Positions 53,317 to 62,055 of a stretch of 64,000 nucleotides of DNA are shown here, piece after piece. Source of the DNA: Flavobacterium acetivorans (GTDB lineage: Bacteria > Bacteroidota > Bacteroidia > Flavobacteriales > Flavobacteriaceae). Every line of letters starts with the position of its first letter. The first letter of the stretch is position 1. The stretch covers positions 558,001 through 622,000 of the forward strand of contig NZ_CP087132.1 in the NCBI RefSeq assembly GCF_020911885.1, given 5' to 3'. Made by a program: the position numbers and the translations under genes. The notes beneath the pieces are model-generated. The model saw nothing but the letters and a program-made list of their open reading frames with translations, was not told where the DNA came from and searched no databases.

Positions 53317-53814
53317 TTGAAACAACTATTTTACTTTTTATTACTGCTTGTTATTTTTACTTCCTGTAATTCTTCTAAAGCCGTTTCTAATTCGACTTCA
53401 AAGAAAAAGATGGACAAGACAAGCTTTCTAGCCGAACAGATTATAAACTCAGCCTCTGAAAACATTGGAGTTCGCTACAAAATGGCCGGTACTACAAAAT
53501 CAGGTTTCGATTGCTCCGGATTGGTTTATTCTACCTTCGGTTTATACGACATCAAACTCCCTCGAACATCGTATGAGCAATCAAAAATTGGGATTGAGTT
53601 AGGGAAAGACACCGGAAAAGCCCAAAAAGGGGATTTAATATTTTTTAGAACGAGCAGCAAATCAAAGATTAATCATGTGGGAATTGTAACCGAAGTAATG
53701 GATGACGAAATCCTTTTTGTTCATTCTTCTACCTCAAAAGGAGTGATTGTATCCTCTACAAAAGAACCTTATTACCAAAAGGCTTTTGTTCAATTGAATC
53801 GTATTATTCAATAA
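53317..53814 (+). CDS. NlpC/P60 family lipoprotein, putative cell-wall endopeptidase
   Basis: A 165-residue protein with a lipoprotein signal (FYFLLLLVIFTSC, lipid cysteine at residue 17). An NlpC/P60 domain follows, with catalytic cysteine in GFDCSGLVYSTFG (about residue 68) and histidine in KINHVGIV (about 118). Such enzymes cut peptide stems of peptidoglycan. The start must be TTG at 53317, since no ATG allows the signal peptide. It follows lpxB by 18 bases and is likely in the same operon. A spr/NlpC-like role in wall growth is inferred. Confidence 0.92.
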   Translation: MKQLFYFLLLLVIFTSCNSSKAVSNSTSKKKMDKTSFLAEQIINSASENIGVRYKMAGTTKSGFDCSGLVYSTFGLYDIKLPRTSYEQSKIGIELGKDTGKAQKGDLIFFRTSSKSKINHVGIVTEVMDDEILFVHSSTSKGVIVSSTKEPYYQKAFVQLNRIIQ

Positions 53815-53867
53815 AAGCTTTCGAAAACAAACTGTTTTTTTTCGCTAAAAAGCTGTACTTTAGAACA

Positions 53868-55907
53868 ATGAAAGTACTACAATTCCCTTTGGCGAGAATT
53901 ACAGTGAGCTTTATTTTAGGAATACTAGCCGTCTTTTATCTAAAACCAAATCCAATATTAGTATTTGGACTGCTTTCTATTGCTTTTTTATTTTTTGCTA
54001 TAAGCTACTTTTTACAAAAAAAGACCTTCGAGAAAACTATTTACTTTGGAATAGCGACCTATTTTGTATCGTTTTTTATTGGAGCTGCAACTCAAATTAC
54101 GCACACAGATGCTTACCAAAAAAACCATTACACGCATAACTATGTTGCGTTTCATAAACCACAAACCTTTTCAATCACCATTAGAGAAAAGTTAAAAAAC
54201 ACAAACTTTAATGACCGATACATCGCTCTTATCAATCAAATCAACGATGAAAAATATACCGGCAGAATCATACTGAATATCTCTAAAGACAGTCTAAATC
54301 TCCCATCATTGGAAGTAGGGTCAACATTACGCGTTAAAGGAATCTTGTATAAAAATAAATCCCCAAACAATCCAAACCAGTTTGATTATGGCGCTTATCT
54401 ACAAAACAAGCAAATCTATGCCCAATTATACTCTGACCGTGAGAAGCTAGAAGTAAGTCTTAAACCCAAAGAAGACATTTGGTATTACACCTCGAAATTA
54501 AGGACTTCTATTATTCATAATTTAGAGAAAAGTGGATTCAGCAAAACCGAATTGAATGTTGCCGTTGCCTTAATTATGGGTCAGAGACAGGATATCTCAC
54601 CGGAAATTATCCAAGATTATCAATATGCGGGAGCTATTCATATCTTGTCCGTTTCAGGGCTTCACATTGGATTCGTATTTCTTTTCGTCAGCTTTCTACT
54701 CAAACCCATTCCTAACACAAAAAAAGGAGCACTTATAAAACTACTGATTACACTGCTTTCCTTATCCTCATTTGCCATAATTGCGGGCTTAGCGCCTTCT
54801 GTTGTGCGATCAGTAACTATGTTTTCTTTTGTGGCAATTGGTTATTCGTTGCGAAGAAGTGTCAATATCTATCACACTTTATTAGTCTCCATACTGCTTA
54901 TTTTACTTTTTCAGCCTTCGTTTCTTTTTGATGTTGGGTTTCAGCTAAGCTATATTGCTTTGTTTTTCATTATTTGGTTTCAACCGATAGTAAGTGCTAT
55001 TTGGAACCCAAAATCCAAAGTACTAAAGTACTTTTGGGGAATACTCACCGTATCTTTTGCAGCACAACTAGGCACTTTACCATTGAGTATTTATTATTTC
55101 CATCAATTTCCAGGCTTATTCTTTCTGACTAATTTAGCTATCATTCCCTTACTGAACTTCATTATGATTTTAGGATTATTGGTGATGATATTAGCCTCAT
55201 TGGGTTATGCGCCCTTGCTGTTTACAAAACCATTTGAATACAGCATTTACTGCTTAAACAAAATTGTAAATTTCATCGCCTCATTCGAACAGTTTATAAT
55301 CAAGGATATCCCGTTAAATATTTACTTGTTAATAAGTTCCTATTTAGCGGTTATTGCAATTATAGTCTACTTTAAAAATCCTAATTTTAAAAAACTTACA
55401 ATAGCATTAATAGCCATCATAGGCATTCACCTTGCATTTATGACAACCCAATGGAACATCAAAAAACAGCAAGAATGGCTCGTTTTTAACATCCTAAAGA
55501 ACACTCTAATTACGGAACGTTATGGAAATAATGTGACTTTATACGCTAATGACAGCGTACAAAAAACCTCTAGTAAAAACACTATTCTTCAATCTTACTT
55601 AGTAGGCAACTTCTCTTCGGTGAATGCAAAAGAAAAACTAAAAAATGTATTGTATTACAAGGGAACTAAAATTCTTGTTATTGACAGCTTTGCTGTTTAT
55701 CCAAAAAATGCCAATCCAGACGTGCTTTTGCTTACTCAATCCCCTAAAATAAATCTGGAACGAATGTTAGCAATCCTAAAACCTAAAATTGTAATTGCAG
55801 ATGCCTCCAATCAAAAGACCATCCAAAAATACTGGAAAGCAAGTTGTGAAAAACAAAAAATCCCTTTTCATGCAACTGCTGAAAAGGGATTTTATATACT
55901 AAATTGA
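53868..55907 (+). CDS. ComEC/Rec2 family competence-type membrane protein lacking an intact MBL domain
   Basis: A 679-residue polytopic protein. The N-terminus has three membrane segments and an OB-like DUF4131 region (about 30-190, with NPNQFDYGAYLQNKQIYAQLY). The ComEC competence domain follows (MGQRQDISPEIIQDYQYAGAIHILSVSGLHIGF near 238, then about eight helices). The final 130 residues replace the usual metallo-beta-lactamase domain: no HxHxDH motif is present. It would form the inner-membrane channel for single-stranded DNA uptake. The last codons contain a terminator hairpin. Confidence 0.92.
   Translation: MKVLQFPLARITVSFILGILAVFYLKPNPILVFGLLSIAFLFFAISYFLQKKTFEKTIYFGIATYFVSFFIGAATQITHTDAYQKNHYTHNYVAFHKPQTFSITIREKLKNTNFNDRYIALINQINDEKYTGRIILNISKDSLNLPSLEVGSTLRVKGILYKNKSPNNPNQFDYGAYLQNKQIYAQLYSDREKLEVSLKPKEDIWYYTSKLRTSIIHNLEKSGFSKTELNVAVALIMGQRQDISPEIIQDYQYAGAIHILSVSGLHIGFVFLFVSFLLKPIPNTKKGALIKLLITLLSLSSFAIIAGLAPSVVRSVTMFSFVAIGYSLRRSVNIYHTLLVSILLILLFQPSFLFDVGFQLSYIALFFIIWFQPIVSAIWNPKSKVLKYFWGILTVSFAAQLGTLPLSIYYFHQFPGLFFLTNLAIIPLLNFIMILGLLVMILASLGYAPLLFTKPFEYSIYCLNKIVNFIASFEQFIIKDIPLNIYLLISSYLAVIAIIVYFKNPNFKKLTIALIAIIGIHLAFMTTQWNIKKQQEWLVFNILKNTLITERYGNNVTLYANDSVQKTSSKNTILQSYLVGNFSSVNAKEKLKNVLYYKGTKILVIDSFAVYPKNANPDVLLLTQSPKINLERMLAILKPKIVIADASNQKTIQKYWKASCEKQKIPFHATAEKGFYILN
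55855..55893. terminator. Bidirectional terminator inside the 3' end of the comEC-like gene
   Basis: AAAATCCCTTTTCA pairs perfectly over 14 bp with TGAAAAGGGATTTT (9-base loop). It lies within the last 18 codons of the plus-strand gene and 19 bases beyond the stop of the convergent minus-strand gene; the two stop codons are only 4 bases apart. Confidence 0.8.
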
Positions 55908-55911
55908 AAAC

Positions 55912-56370
55912 TTACTCTTCTTCAACTCTGGAATTTAATATTTTATTAGAATCTTCAATCCAAGTCTTTACAGAACCTGACTCGTATCCTATTTTACCTA
56001 ATAATCTATAACTTATTTTGTTTTTTCTAACTATTACATTTGAAAAACAAATCTGAGGTAAATCTTGGACTCCAAATGCTTTTTTAAGCGACTGATTTCG
56101 CTCAAAATTTTCATTTGAAGTATCATTATTCAAATCAAGTTTTACCAAAACCACATTATCTCTTGACCAAAGGGCAAAATCCAAGGTTTTCAATATTTGA
56201 GTTTCTAAAGCTTTATCTGAATTATTATCTGTAAACAAAATCAACATCGGTTTTTTTTGTTCTTTACTAATCGTAATCGCATTACTAATATCTGCGTTCC
56301 AATTTAGAACTTGGGCTCCTAAGTTTAAAGAAAACAGAATCAACAACGACAACAATAATTTTTTACACAT
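55912..56370 (-). CDS. Thioredoxin-fold protein without CxxC (degenerate paralog)
   Basis: A 152-residue secreted protein with a signal peptide (about residues 1-19). It aligns along its whole length with the neighbouring thioredoxin-like protein: LNWNADISNAITISKEQKKPMLILFTD against LVWHTDVNKAIEISKKSKKPLLLFFTG. Where that protein has SDWCGWC, this one has NNSDKAL, so both active-site cysteines are gone. The second motif (FGVQDLPQICFSN for FGIQGYPTIHFAK) keeps the cis-proline. It cannot be a dithiol oxidoreductase; it may bind partners. It is the last gene of the POT operon, 117 bases after its paralog. Confidence 0.82.
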   Translation of the reverse strand: MCKKLLLSLLILFSLNLGAQVLNWNADISNAITISKEQKKPMLILFTDNNSDKALETQILKTLDFALWSRDNVVLVKLDLNNDTSNENFERNQSLKKAFGVQDLPQICFSNVIVRKNKISYRLLGKIGYESGSVKTWIEDSNKILNSRVEEE

Positions 56371-56490
56371 CAAATTTTGGTTTATTCAATTACCTCGCAG
56401 ACAGTCATTATCTGCGTTAATAATTTTGGTTTTACATTAGTTATAACGCACTAAAAGTAATAAAATAAATACAAAATTCAGTTAAAAAAA

Positions 56491-56955
56491 CTATAGTTTA
56501 GGTTTAATAATTTTATTTGCAATCGCTAACCAAGCTACAGGTCCACCTGCTACATAACCCGTACTTCCTAATCCGTCAAAATTGACTTTCCCTCCTTTAT
56601 TAGTCACCTTGGCAAAATGAATCGTTGGATAACCTTGGATACCAAAAGCTTTCTGCAATTCATCATTTTGTTTCTTAATTTCTGGAGTCTGTGGTGTTCT
56701 TCTTGGATAATCTAACTCTACCAAAACCACATTTTCTTTAGCCCATTTCTCGAACTCGGCCGTTTTCAAAACTTCTTTTTGCAATCGAATACACCAACCA
56801 CACCAATCGCTGCCTGTAAAAAACAATAACAAAGGTTTTTTACTTTTTTTAGAAATTTCAATTGCTTTGTTAACATCCGTATGCCAAACTAATTCTTGGG
56901 CTTCTACTGCAAAAGAACCAATCAAAAGCAGTAATGTGATAAAAATCTTCTTCAT
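56491..56955 (-). CDS. Secreted thioredoxin-like protein with CGWC active site
   Basis: A 154-residue periplasmic thioredoxin-fold protein. It has a signal peptide (MKKIFITLLLLIGSFAVEAQ), the active site FTGSDWCGWCIRLQKEVLKT near residue 48, and the cis-proline segment FGIQGYPTIHF near 110. The CGWC motif with tryptophan before it resembles the DUF255/DsbD-gamma-like group. It likely reduces or oxidises disulfides in the cell envelope. It follows the POT genes by 44 bases on the same strand and is followed by a copy that has lost the cysteines. Confidence 0.93.
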   Translation of the reverse strand: MKKIFITLLLLIGSFAVEAQELVWHTDVNKAIEISKKSKKPLLLFFTGSDWCGWCIRLQKEVLKTAEFEKWAKENVVLVELDYPRRTPQTPEIKKQNDELQKAFGIQGYPTIHFAKVTNKGGKVNFDGLGSTGYVAGGPVAWLAIANKIIKPKL

Positions 56956-56999
56956 TTGTTATTATTTTATAAAGTCCTTCTCAAAAACTAAACCAAAGT

Positions 57000-58805
57000 T
57001 TATCGAACACCGTGCATTAATTTTTTAATCACTGGAGTCATTGCAATCGAAAATAAAGCAACCACCAATGAAATGATCGTTAACATCCAAAAGAAGTAGC
57101 TCAATCCATGTTCATCGGCAATTTTATCAATATTTTCACCAAACATACCTGCTCCTTTCATTCCAATTGCCACTGCAAGATACCAAACACCAAACATGAA
57201 AGCAATCATCCTTGCCGGAACTAATTTACTTACATAAGACAAACCTACTGGTGAGATACACAATTCAGCCATTGTATGGAATAAGTATACTAAAATAAGC
57301 CAAATCATACTCACCGAAGCTGTTTTTGCCCCAGCTTCAATTCCATTCGCTCCAAAAGCGATACAAGCCATTCCTAAGGCTAACAATCCCATTCCTATTC
57401 CGTATTTCAAGTTAGCAGAAGGGTTGTATTTACTTTCCCACCATTTAGAAAACAAAGGAGCCAAAGTTATAATAAATAAAGAATTTAGCGTAGAGAACCA
57501 GGTAGCTGGAACTTCCGTCAATGCCGCAGTTACTTTATCAATTTTTAATAATCTCAAAGTATCATCAGATAAATCTAAATAACCAGCCGTGTAATAATCT
57601 TTGGCCAACATCCAAATTGCAATAGCCCAAATAATGATAAAACTCACACTTAGAATTATATTAGCCAAGGAGTACTCTTTAAATGTTCGTTTAAACATTA
57701 AATACAAAACATACGAAATGATTGTTAATGGCAAGATGGTAATCAAGGAATTCATAACCAAGAAAACAACACTCCAGTTTCCTTCCAAAATTCGGTTCGT
57801 ATAATCATTTGCAAAAATGGTCAAACTGTTTGGAGATTGTTCAAAAATGGCCCAAAAGAAAATCGTCAAAAAGGCAAAGAAAGTCACCGCTATAAGCTTT
57901 TCTCTGGTAATTTTTGAATACTGTGTAAATCGGTAAACCAATAAGATGATGAACAAAACCAAAGCTGAAACAATAGCAATCGCATTTCCATTCTCGCCCA
58001 AGAAGCCAAAAACATTTACTTTTCCTCCTGAAATTTTAGAAGCAGGATCATTCAAAATCCAAAGCAAACCTAAAATAGAAGATATGGCGATAAGAACCAA
58101 TTGCCAAGAAGTAAAAGGATTTCTTTTATCTGTATCCAAAGCAGCTGCCTTAGCAACACTTTCTTTGTTTGGTTTTAAACCAATATCTCCAAAAATATTT
58201 TGTGACAACCAAAACTGTAACATTCCAAAGAACATAAAAATCCCGGCAAGTCCAAAACCATAACTCCAACCCACTTTTTCTCCTAAATACCCACAAAGTA
58301 AAATACCAAAGAAAGCCCCGGCATTTACGCCCATATAGAATAAAGTATAGGCCCCATCTTTTTTCTCTGGACGATCCTTGTACATCTCAGAAATTATAGA
58401 AGTCATGTTAGGTTTGAAAAAACCATTCCCAAAAACTAATAAAAGTAATCCCAAATAAATAGAAAACTCCGTTTCAACAGCCATCGAAGCATGTCCAAGG
58501 GTCATTAAAACAGCACCAACTACAACAGCCCATCTAAAACCGATAACTTTATCAGCAAAATAACCTCCCATCATTGTTGACAAGTACACCAAACCAACAT
58601 AAGATCCAAATAAAGCGGATGCATTTTCACGAGTCCATTCCCAACCGCCATCAGCAAATGATGTTGTCAAAAATAATATCAATAAAGAACGCATTCCATA
58701 GAATGAAAATCGTTCCCACATCTCTGTGAAAAACAAAACGAATAAACCCGCTGGATGTCCTAAAACGGAATTATTAAAAAACTGATCTGTACTATTCTGA
58801 CTCAT
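57000..58805 (-). CDS. POT family peptide transporter (MFS), fourth of four
   Basis: A 601-residue proton-coupled oligopeptide transporter of the POT/PTR2 family. The ExxERF motif EMWERFSFYGMRSLL is near residue 28, GGYFADKVIGFRWAV is in loop 2-3, and FYMGVNAGAFFG, the PTR2 signature, is near 155. About 14 membrane helices. It differs from its neighbours by an extended region between helices with an asparagine/glycine stretch (NVFGFLGENGNAIAI). It follows the third transporter by 12 bases and precedes the thioredoxin genes. Confidence 0.94.
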   Translation of the reverse strand: MSQNSTDQFFNNSVLGHPAGLFVLFFTEMWERFSFYGMRSLLILFLTTSFADGGWEWTRENASALFGSYVGLVYLSTMMGGYFADKVIGFRWAVVVGAVLMTLGHASMAVETEFSIYLGLLLLVFGNGFFKPNMTSIISEMYKDRPEKKDGAYTLFYMGVNAGAFFGILLCGYLGEKVGWSYGFGLAGIFMFFGMLQFWLSQNIFGDIGLKPNKESVAKAAALDTDKRNPFTSWQLVLIAISSILGLLWILNDPASKISGGKVNVFGFLGENGNAIAIVSALVLFIILLVYRFTQYSKITREKLIAVTFFAFLTIFFWAIFEQSPNSLTIFANDYTNRILEGNWSVVFLVMNSLITILPLTIISYVLYLMFKRTFKEYSLANIILSVSFIIIWAIAIWMLAKDYYTAGYLDLSDDTLRLLKIDKVTAALTEVPATWFSTLNSLFIITLAPLFSKWWESKYNPSANLKYGIGMGLLALGMACIAFGANGIEAGAKTASVSMIWLILVYLFHTMAELCISPVGLSYVSKLVPARMIAFMFGVWYLAVAIGMKGAGMFGENIDKIADEHGLSYFFWMLTIISLVVALFSIAMTPVIKKLMHGVR

Positions 58806-58817
58806 ATTTATATTGTT

Positions 58818-60320
58818 TTATTTTACTTCTTGCATTAATTTTTTAACCAATGGCGAAATGACAATTAAAACTACTCCTGCAATTAAGGCATAAATAGCTA
58901 ATTGATAATAACCATCGGTATAGGTGTTTAGTTTTTCTAAATTAGTTGCATTTCTTGAAGCTTTTGCAATATTTGCTCCTAAAATTCCGGCAAAATATTG
59001 ACCGTAAGCACTCGCTAAAAACCACATTCCCATAATTACAGCTTGTGTTTTTTGTGGTGATAATTTTGTCATAGCGCTCATTCCAATTGGAGACAAACAC
59101 AACTCTCCAAAAGTGATTATAAACCAACCAAAAGCAAATACACCAAGTGATGTTCTTCCTGAAGCATCTGCAAAAAATTGAGTGTAATAGAAAATCCAGA
59201 AACCTCCAGCTAAAAACAAAAAGGCCAAACCAAATTTTATGATTGTATTAGGCTCAATTTTCTTTTTGGCCATCCATAACCAAACCAATCCAACTAAGGC
59301 TGCAAAAGTAATTACAAAGAAAGAATTAGCAGAGTTGTTTACTCCATTTGGACTTAATGTAACTCCAGCAATTGTATTATTCAAGTTATTTGCAGCAAAT
59401 AAACTTAAAGAGCCACCACTTTGCTCAAAAAATGCCCAAAAGACAATGGAAAAAAGGATAAACACTAAAGCGGCTAATAATTTTTTGTTTTCAGCTATAG
59501 AAAAATTTCTCATTTCATAAAACAAATACAAAATAGAAATTGGACCAATGGCATACATGAAATAATCAGTATATTCAGTATTTGCAACCATTATGATTAC
59601 AATTGGAATGATTAAAACAGAACCTAAATAAGTTAAGTTTTCCAATAATTTTCTTCGTGAAGCTTCTAAGTTAGGTAAAGGTGAAAGTCCAATAGTTGCT
59701 AAACTTTTTTGAGTTTGAGTAAAAGTCAACAAACTAATTACCATTACTAAAGCCGCAAAACCAAAACCTACATTCCAACGCAAATGTTCCGGAACTATTG
59801 ATTTCCATAAAGAACCTTCAGCGACTGCAATACATAGGTATCCGCCAATGAATGCTCCTAAATTCACACCCATATAAAAGAATGAAAATCCAGCATCACG
59901 TCTTGGATCATTATCTTTATAAAGTTGCCCAACCATAGAAGAAATATTAGGTTTAAAAAATCCTGTCCCTACAATTGTAAATCCCAATCCGATGAAAAAT
60001 AAACTTCTGGGATCAATGGCTAAAATGACACTTCCAATAATCATTAAAATTCCACCCCAAAAAAGAGACTTTCTTAAACCCAAAATTTTATCTGCAAATA
60101 ATCCGCCAATAAAGGTAAAAGCATAAACCCAAGCTTGAGTAGCTCCATATTGTAAATTAGCAACTTCTTCATCCATGGCTAAATGACTCACCATGAATAT
60201 CACTAACATTCCCCTCATTCCGTAAAAACAGAATCGTTCCCACATTTCTGAGAAAAACAAATACCACAATTGTTTTGGGTATTTGCCCTTAAAATTTTGT
60301 ATTTCTTCTATTGTTTGCAT
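58818..60320 (-). CDS. POT family peptide transporter (MFS), third of four
   Basis: A 500-residue POT transporter, the shortest of the four. Motifs: EMWERFCFYGMRGML near residue 25, GGLFADKILGLRKSL near 76 and FSFFYMGVNLGAFIGGYL near 146. Its stop-to-start distance from the second transporter is one base, so the two are tightly coupled. Substrates are expected to be di- and tripeptides taken up with protons. Specificity cannot be read from the sequence. Confidence 0.94.
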   Translation of the reverse strand: MQTIEEIQNFKGKYPKQLWYLFFSEMWERFCFYGMRGMLVIFMVSHLAMDEEVANLQYGATQAWVYAFTFIGGLFADKILGLRKSLFWGGILMIIGSVILAIDPRSLFFIGLGFTIVGTGFFKPNISSMVGQLYKDNDPRRDAGFSFFYMGVNLGAFIGGYLCIAVAEGSLWKSIVPEHLRWNVGFGFAALVMVISLLTFTQTQKSLATIGLSPLPNLEASRRKLLENLTYLGSVLIIPIVIIMVANTEYTDYFMYAIGPISILYLFYEMRNFSIAENKKLLAALVFILFSIVFWAFFEQSGGSLSLFAANNLNNTIAGVTLSPNGVNNSANSFFVITFAALVGLVWLWMAKKKIEPNTIIKFGLAFLFLAGGFWIFYYTQFFADASGRTSLGVFAFGWFIITFGELCLSPIGMSAMTKLSPQKTQAVIMGMWFLASAYGQYFAGILGANIAKASRNATNLEKLNTYTDGYYQLAIYALIAGVVLIVISPLVKKLMQEVK

Positions 60321-60321
60321 A

Positions 60322-61980
60322 CTAATTGATTCCGTGATCTTTCATCACTTTATTTAAGTTTTTTACCAAAGCAAACATCAATACCGTTGCAAACATCAAT
60401 AAGCCAAAGTTCACCCAGAAAAAGTTTGCTTTGTCATCGTATTGATCCCACATACTGGCCAAGACGCCACTTAATTTATTTCCGATTGAGGTCGATAAAA
60501 ACCAACCGCCCATCATTAAAGCCGTAATGTTTTTTGGCGATAATTTAGATACAATTGATAATCCCATCGGACTCAGAAATAGCTCTCCAATTGTGATAAT
60601 TCCGTAATTAGCTACTAACCACCAAACCGACACTTTTTCGGCACCATTTCCACCAATATGAACCGCGGCAACCATTACCAATACCGATAATGCTGAAATC
60701 AATAATCCGAATGCAATTTTGGTTGGAGTTGAAGGTTCTTTCCTTCTGCTGCGTAAAAAGGTGAAAAATGCCACCACCAAAGGCGTCAAAATAATCACCC
60801 AGCCCGGATTGATAGACTGACTTAAATTAGTCGCCCAAATCGAAACTTTTGAACCTTCGTCCGGTTTTTTGTCTTCGGCTACGTTTCTAAAATAAACCGG
60901 ATAATCAACGGTCTTTACTACTTCGCCGTTTTCCTTTTGCAATCTAAAACTGGCATCATATAATTCAGTTGAATCTTTTTTAAATTCGACTTCCTTAGCC
61001 AATTTCAAACTATTGAAAACCGTTTGCGTAGTTCCGGTAATTTCTCTATCAGTATAACGATCTGCCCAAGTAGTTAAGGCCGAACCATTCAATTTGAAAA
61101 CCGCCCAAAATAAAATAACCACAGCAAAAATAGAAAGCAAGGCACCTATTTGTCTCTTCTCTTCTACTTTGGCTTTGAAATATAAACTTCCGTAAAAATA
61201 AACCACCGGAATACAAGCAAAAATGAATGCATCGGTACTATCAGAACCAAAAATGGCGCTATCTGCATTCATATCAGACTGCACGCCTTTGATTAACCAA
61301 CCAATAACTCCAAACACAACCGAGGGAACAAGAATATACAACACAATTTTTGAAAACGGCATATCGCCTTCTTGAATTCCCTTTTTCTCGGTTTTATCGC
61401 CATAATGTTTTGTTCCCAAAAGGAAAACGATAACCCCAATAAACATTCCTAATCCTGCTGCCATAAAAGCGTAATGCCAGCCCAAAAGTATCTGTAAGGC
61501 CGCGCCAAAGAAATTACAAATGAAAGCACCCACATTTATTCCCATATAGAAAATATTGTATCCTTCGTCTTTCTTGTCTTTGTATTTCTCTTCGTTATAG
61601 AAGTTTCCTAAAAGTGTCGAAATATTGGGTTTGAAAAATCCGTTACCCACAATAACCAGTGTCATTGCAACATACAACATGGTCAAACTATGAATTCCCA
61701 TCATAAAATAACCAGCACCCATCATCAATCCACCAAGAACAATCGAATTCTTATATCCTAAATACCTGTCGGCAACTAAACCACCAATGAAAGGAGTTAA
61801 GAAAACTAATGCTATGAAAGTTCCATACAAATCGGAAGCTTCTTTCTCGGTCATGGCAAATCCGGCTTCTACATCTTTTAGATATAAAGTAAAGATTCCA
61901 ATCATCAAATAATAACCGAAACGTTCCCACATTTCAGATAAGAACAAATAAGGCAATGCTTTAGGGTGATTTTTCCACAT
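60322..61980 (-). CDS. POT family peptide transporter (MFS) with extra hydrophilic insert, second of four
   Basis: A 552-residue POT transporter. Motifs: EMWERFGYYLMIGIF near residue 14, GGLVADRYLGYKNSI near 61 and YNIFYMGINVGAFICNFFG near 141. Between two late helices there is a hydrophilic insert of about 70 residues (from ADRYTDREITG to SIWATNL, roughly 310-385). It contains many lysines, glutamates and tyrosines and is absent from the other three copies. It sits in a loop following the helix with FKLNGSALTTW, probably on the periplasmic side. A weak terminator precedes the gene. Confidence 0.94.
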   Translation of the reverse strand: MWKNHPKALPYLFLSEMWERFGYYLMIGIFTLYLKDVEAGFAMTEKEASDLYGTFIALVFLTPFIGGLVADRYLGYKNSIVLGGLMMGAGYFMMGIHSLTMLYVAMTLVIVGNGFFKPNISTLLGNFYNEEKYKDKKDEGYNIFYMGINVGAFICNFFGAALQILLGWHYAFMAAGLGMFIGVIVFLLGTKHYGDKTEKKGIQEGDMPFSKIVLYILVPSVVFGVIGWLIKGVQSDMNADSAIFGSDSTDAFIFACIPVVYFYGSLYFKAKVEEKRQIGALLSIFAVVILFWAVFKLNGSALTTWADRYTDREITGTTQTVFNSLKLAKEVEFKKDSTELYDASFRLQKENGEVVKTVDYPVYFRNVAEDKKPDEGSKVSIWATNLSQSINPGWVIILTPLVVAFFTFLRSRRKEPSTPTKIAFGLLISALSVLVMVAAVHIGGNGAEKVSVWWLVANYGIITIGELFLSPMGLSIVSKLSPKNITALMMGGWFLSTSIGNKLSGVLASMWDQYDDKANFFWVNFGLLMFATVLMFALVKNLNKVMKDHGIN

Positions 61981-62004
61981 AGAAAACTAGGTTTAAAATT
62001 AAAA

Positions 62005-62036
62005 AATTACCTACCCAAATAAATCGGATAGGTAAT
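62005..62036 (-). terminator. Weak terminator between the first and second POT genes
   Basis: On the minus strand ATTACCTATCC pairs with GGGTAGGTAAT (one mismatch), followed by six T residues. It would reduce, not abolish, read-through into the next transporter gene. Confidence 0.6.
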
Positions 62037-62055
62037 TGTATATAGTTGTTAAATT

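Noticed and set aside
55912..56370. Calling the CxxC-less thioredoxin a pseudogene
   Set aside because: The frame is complete, has a signal peptide and keeps the fold motifs including the cis-proline, so a non-catalytic protein is more likely than decay.
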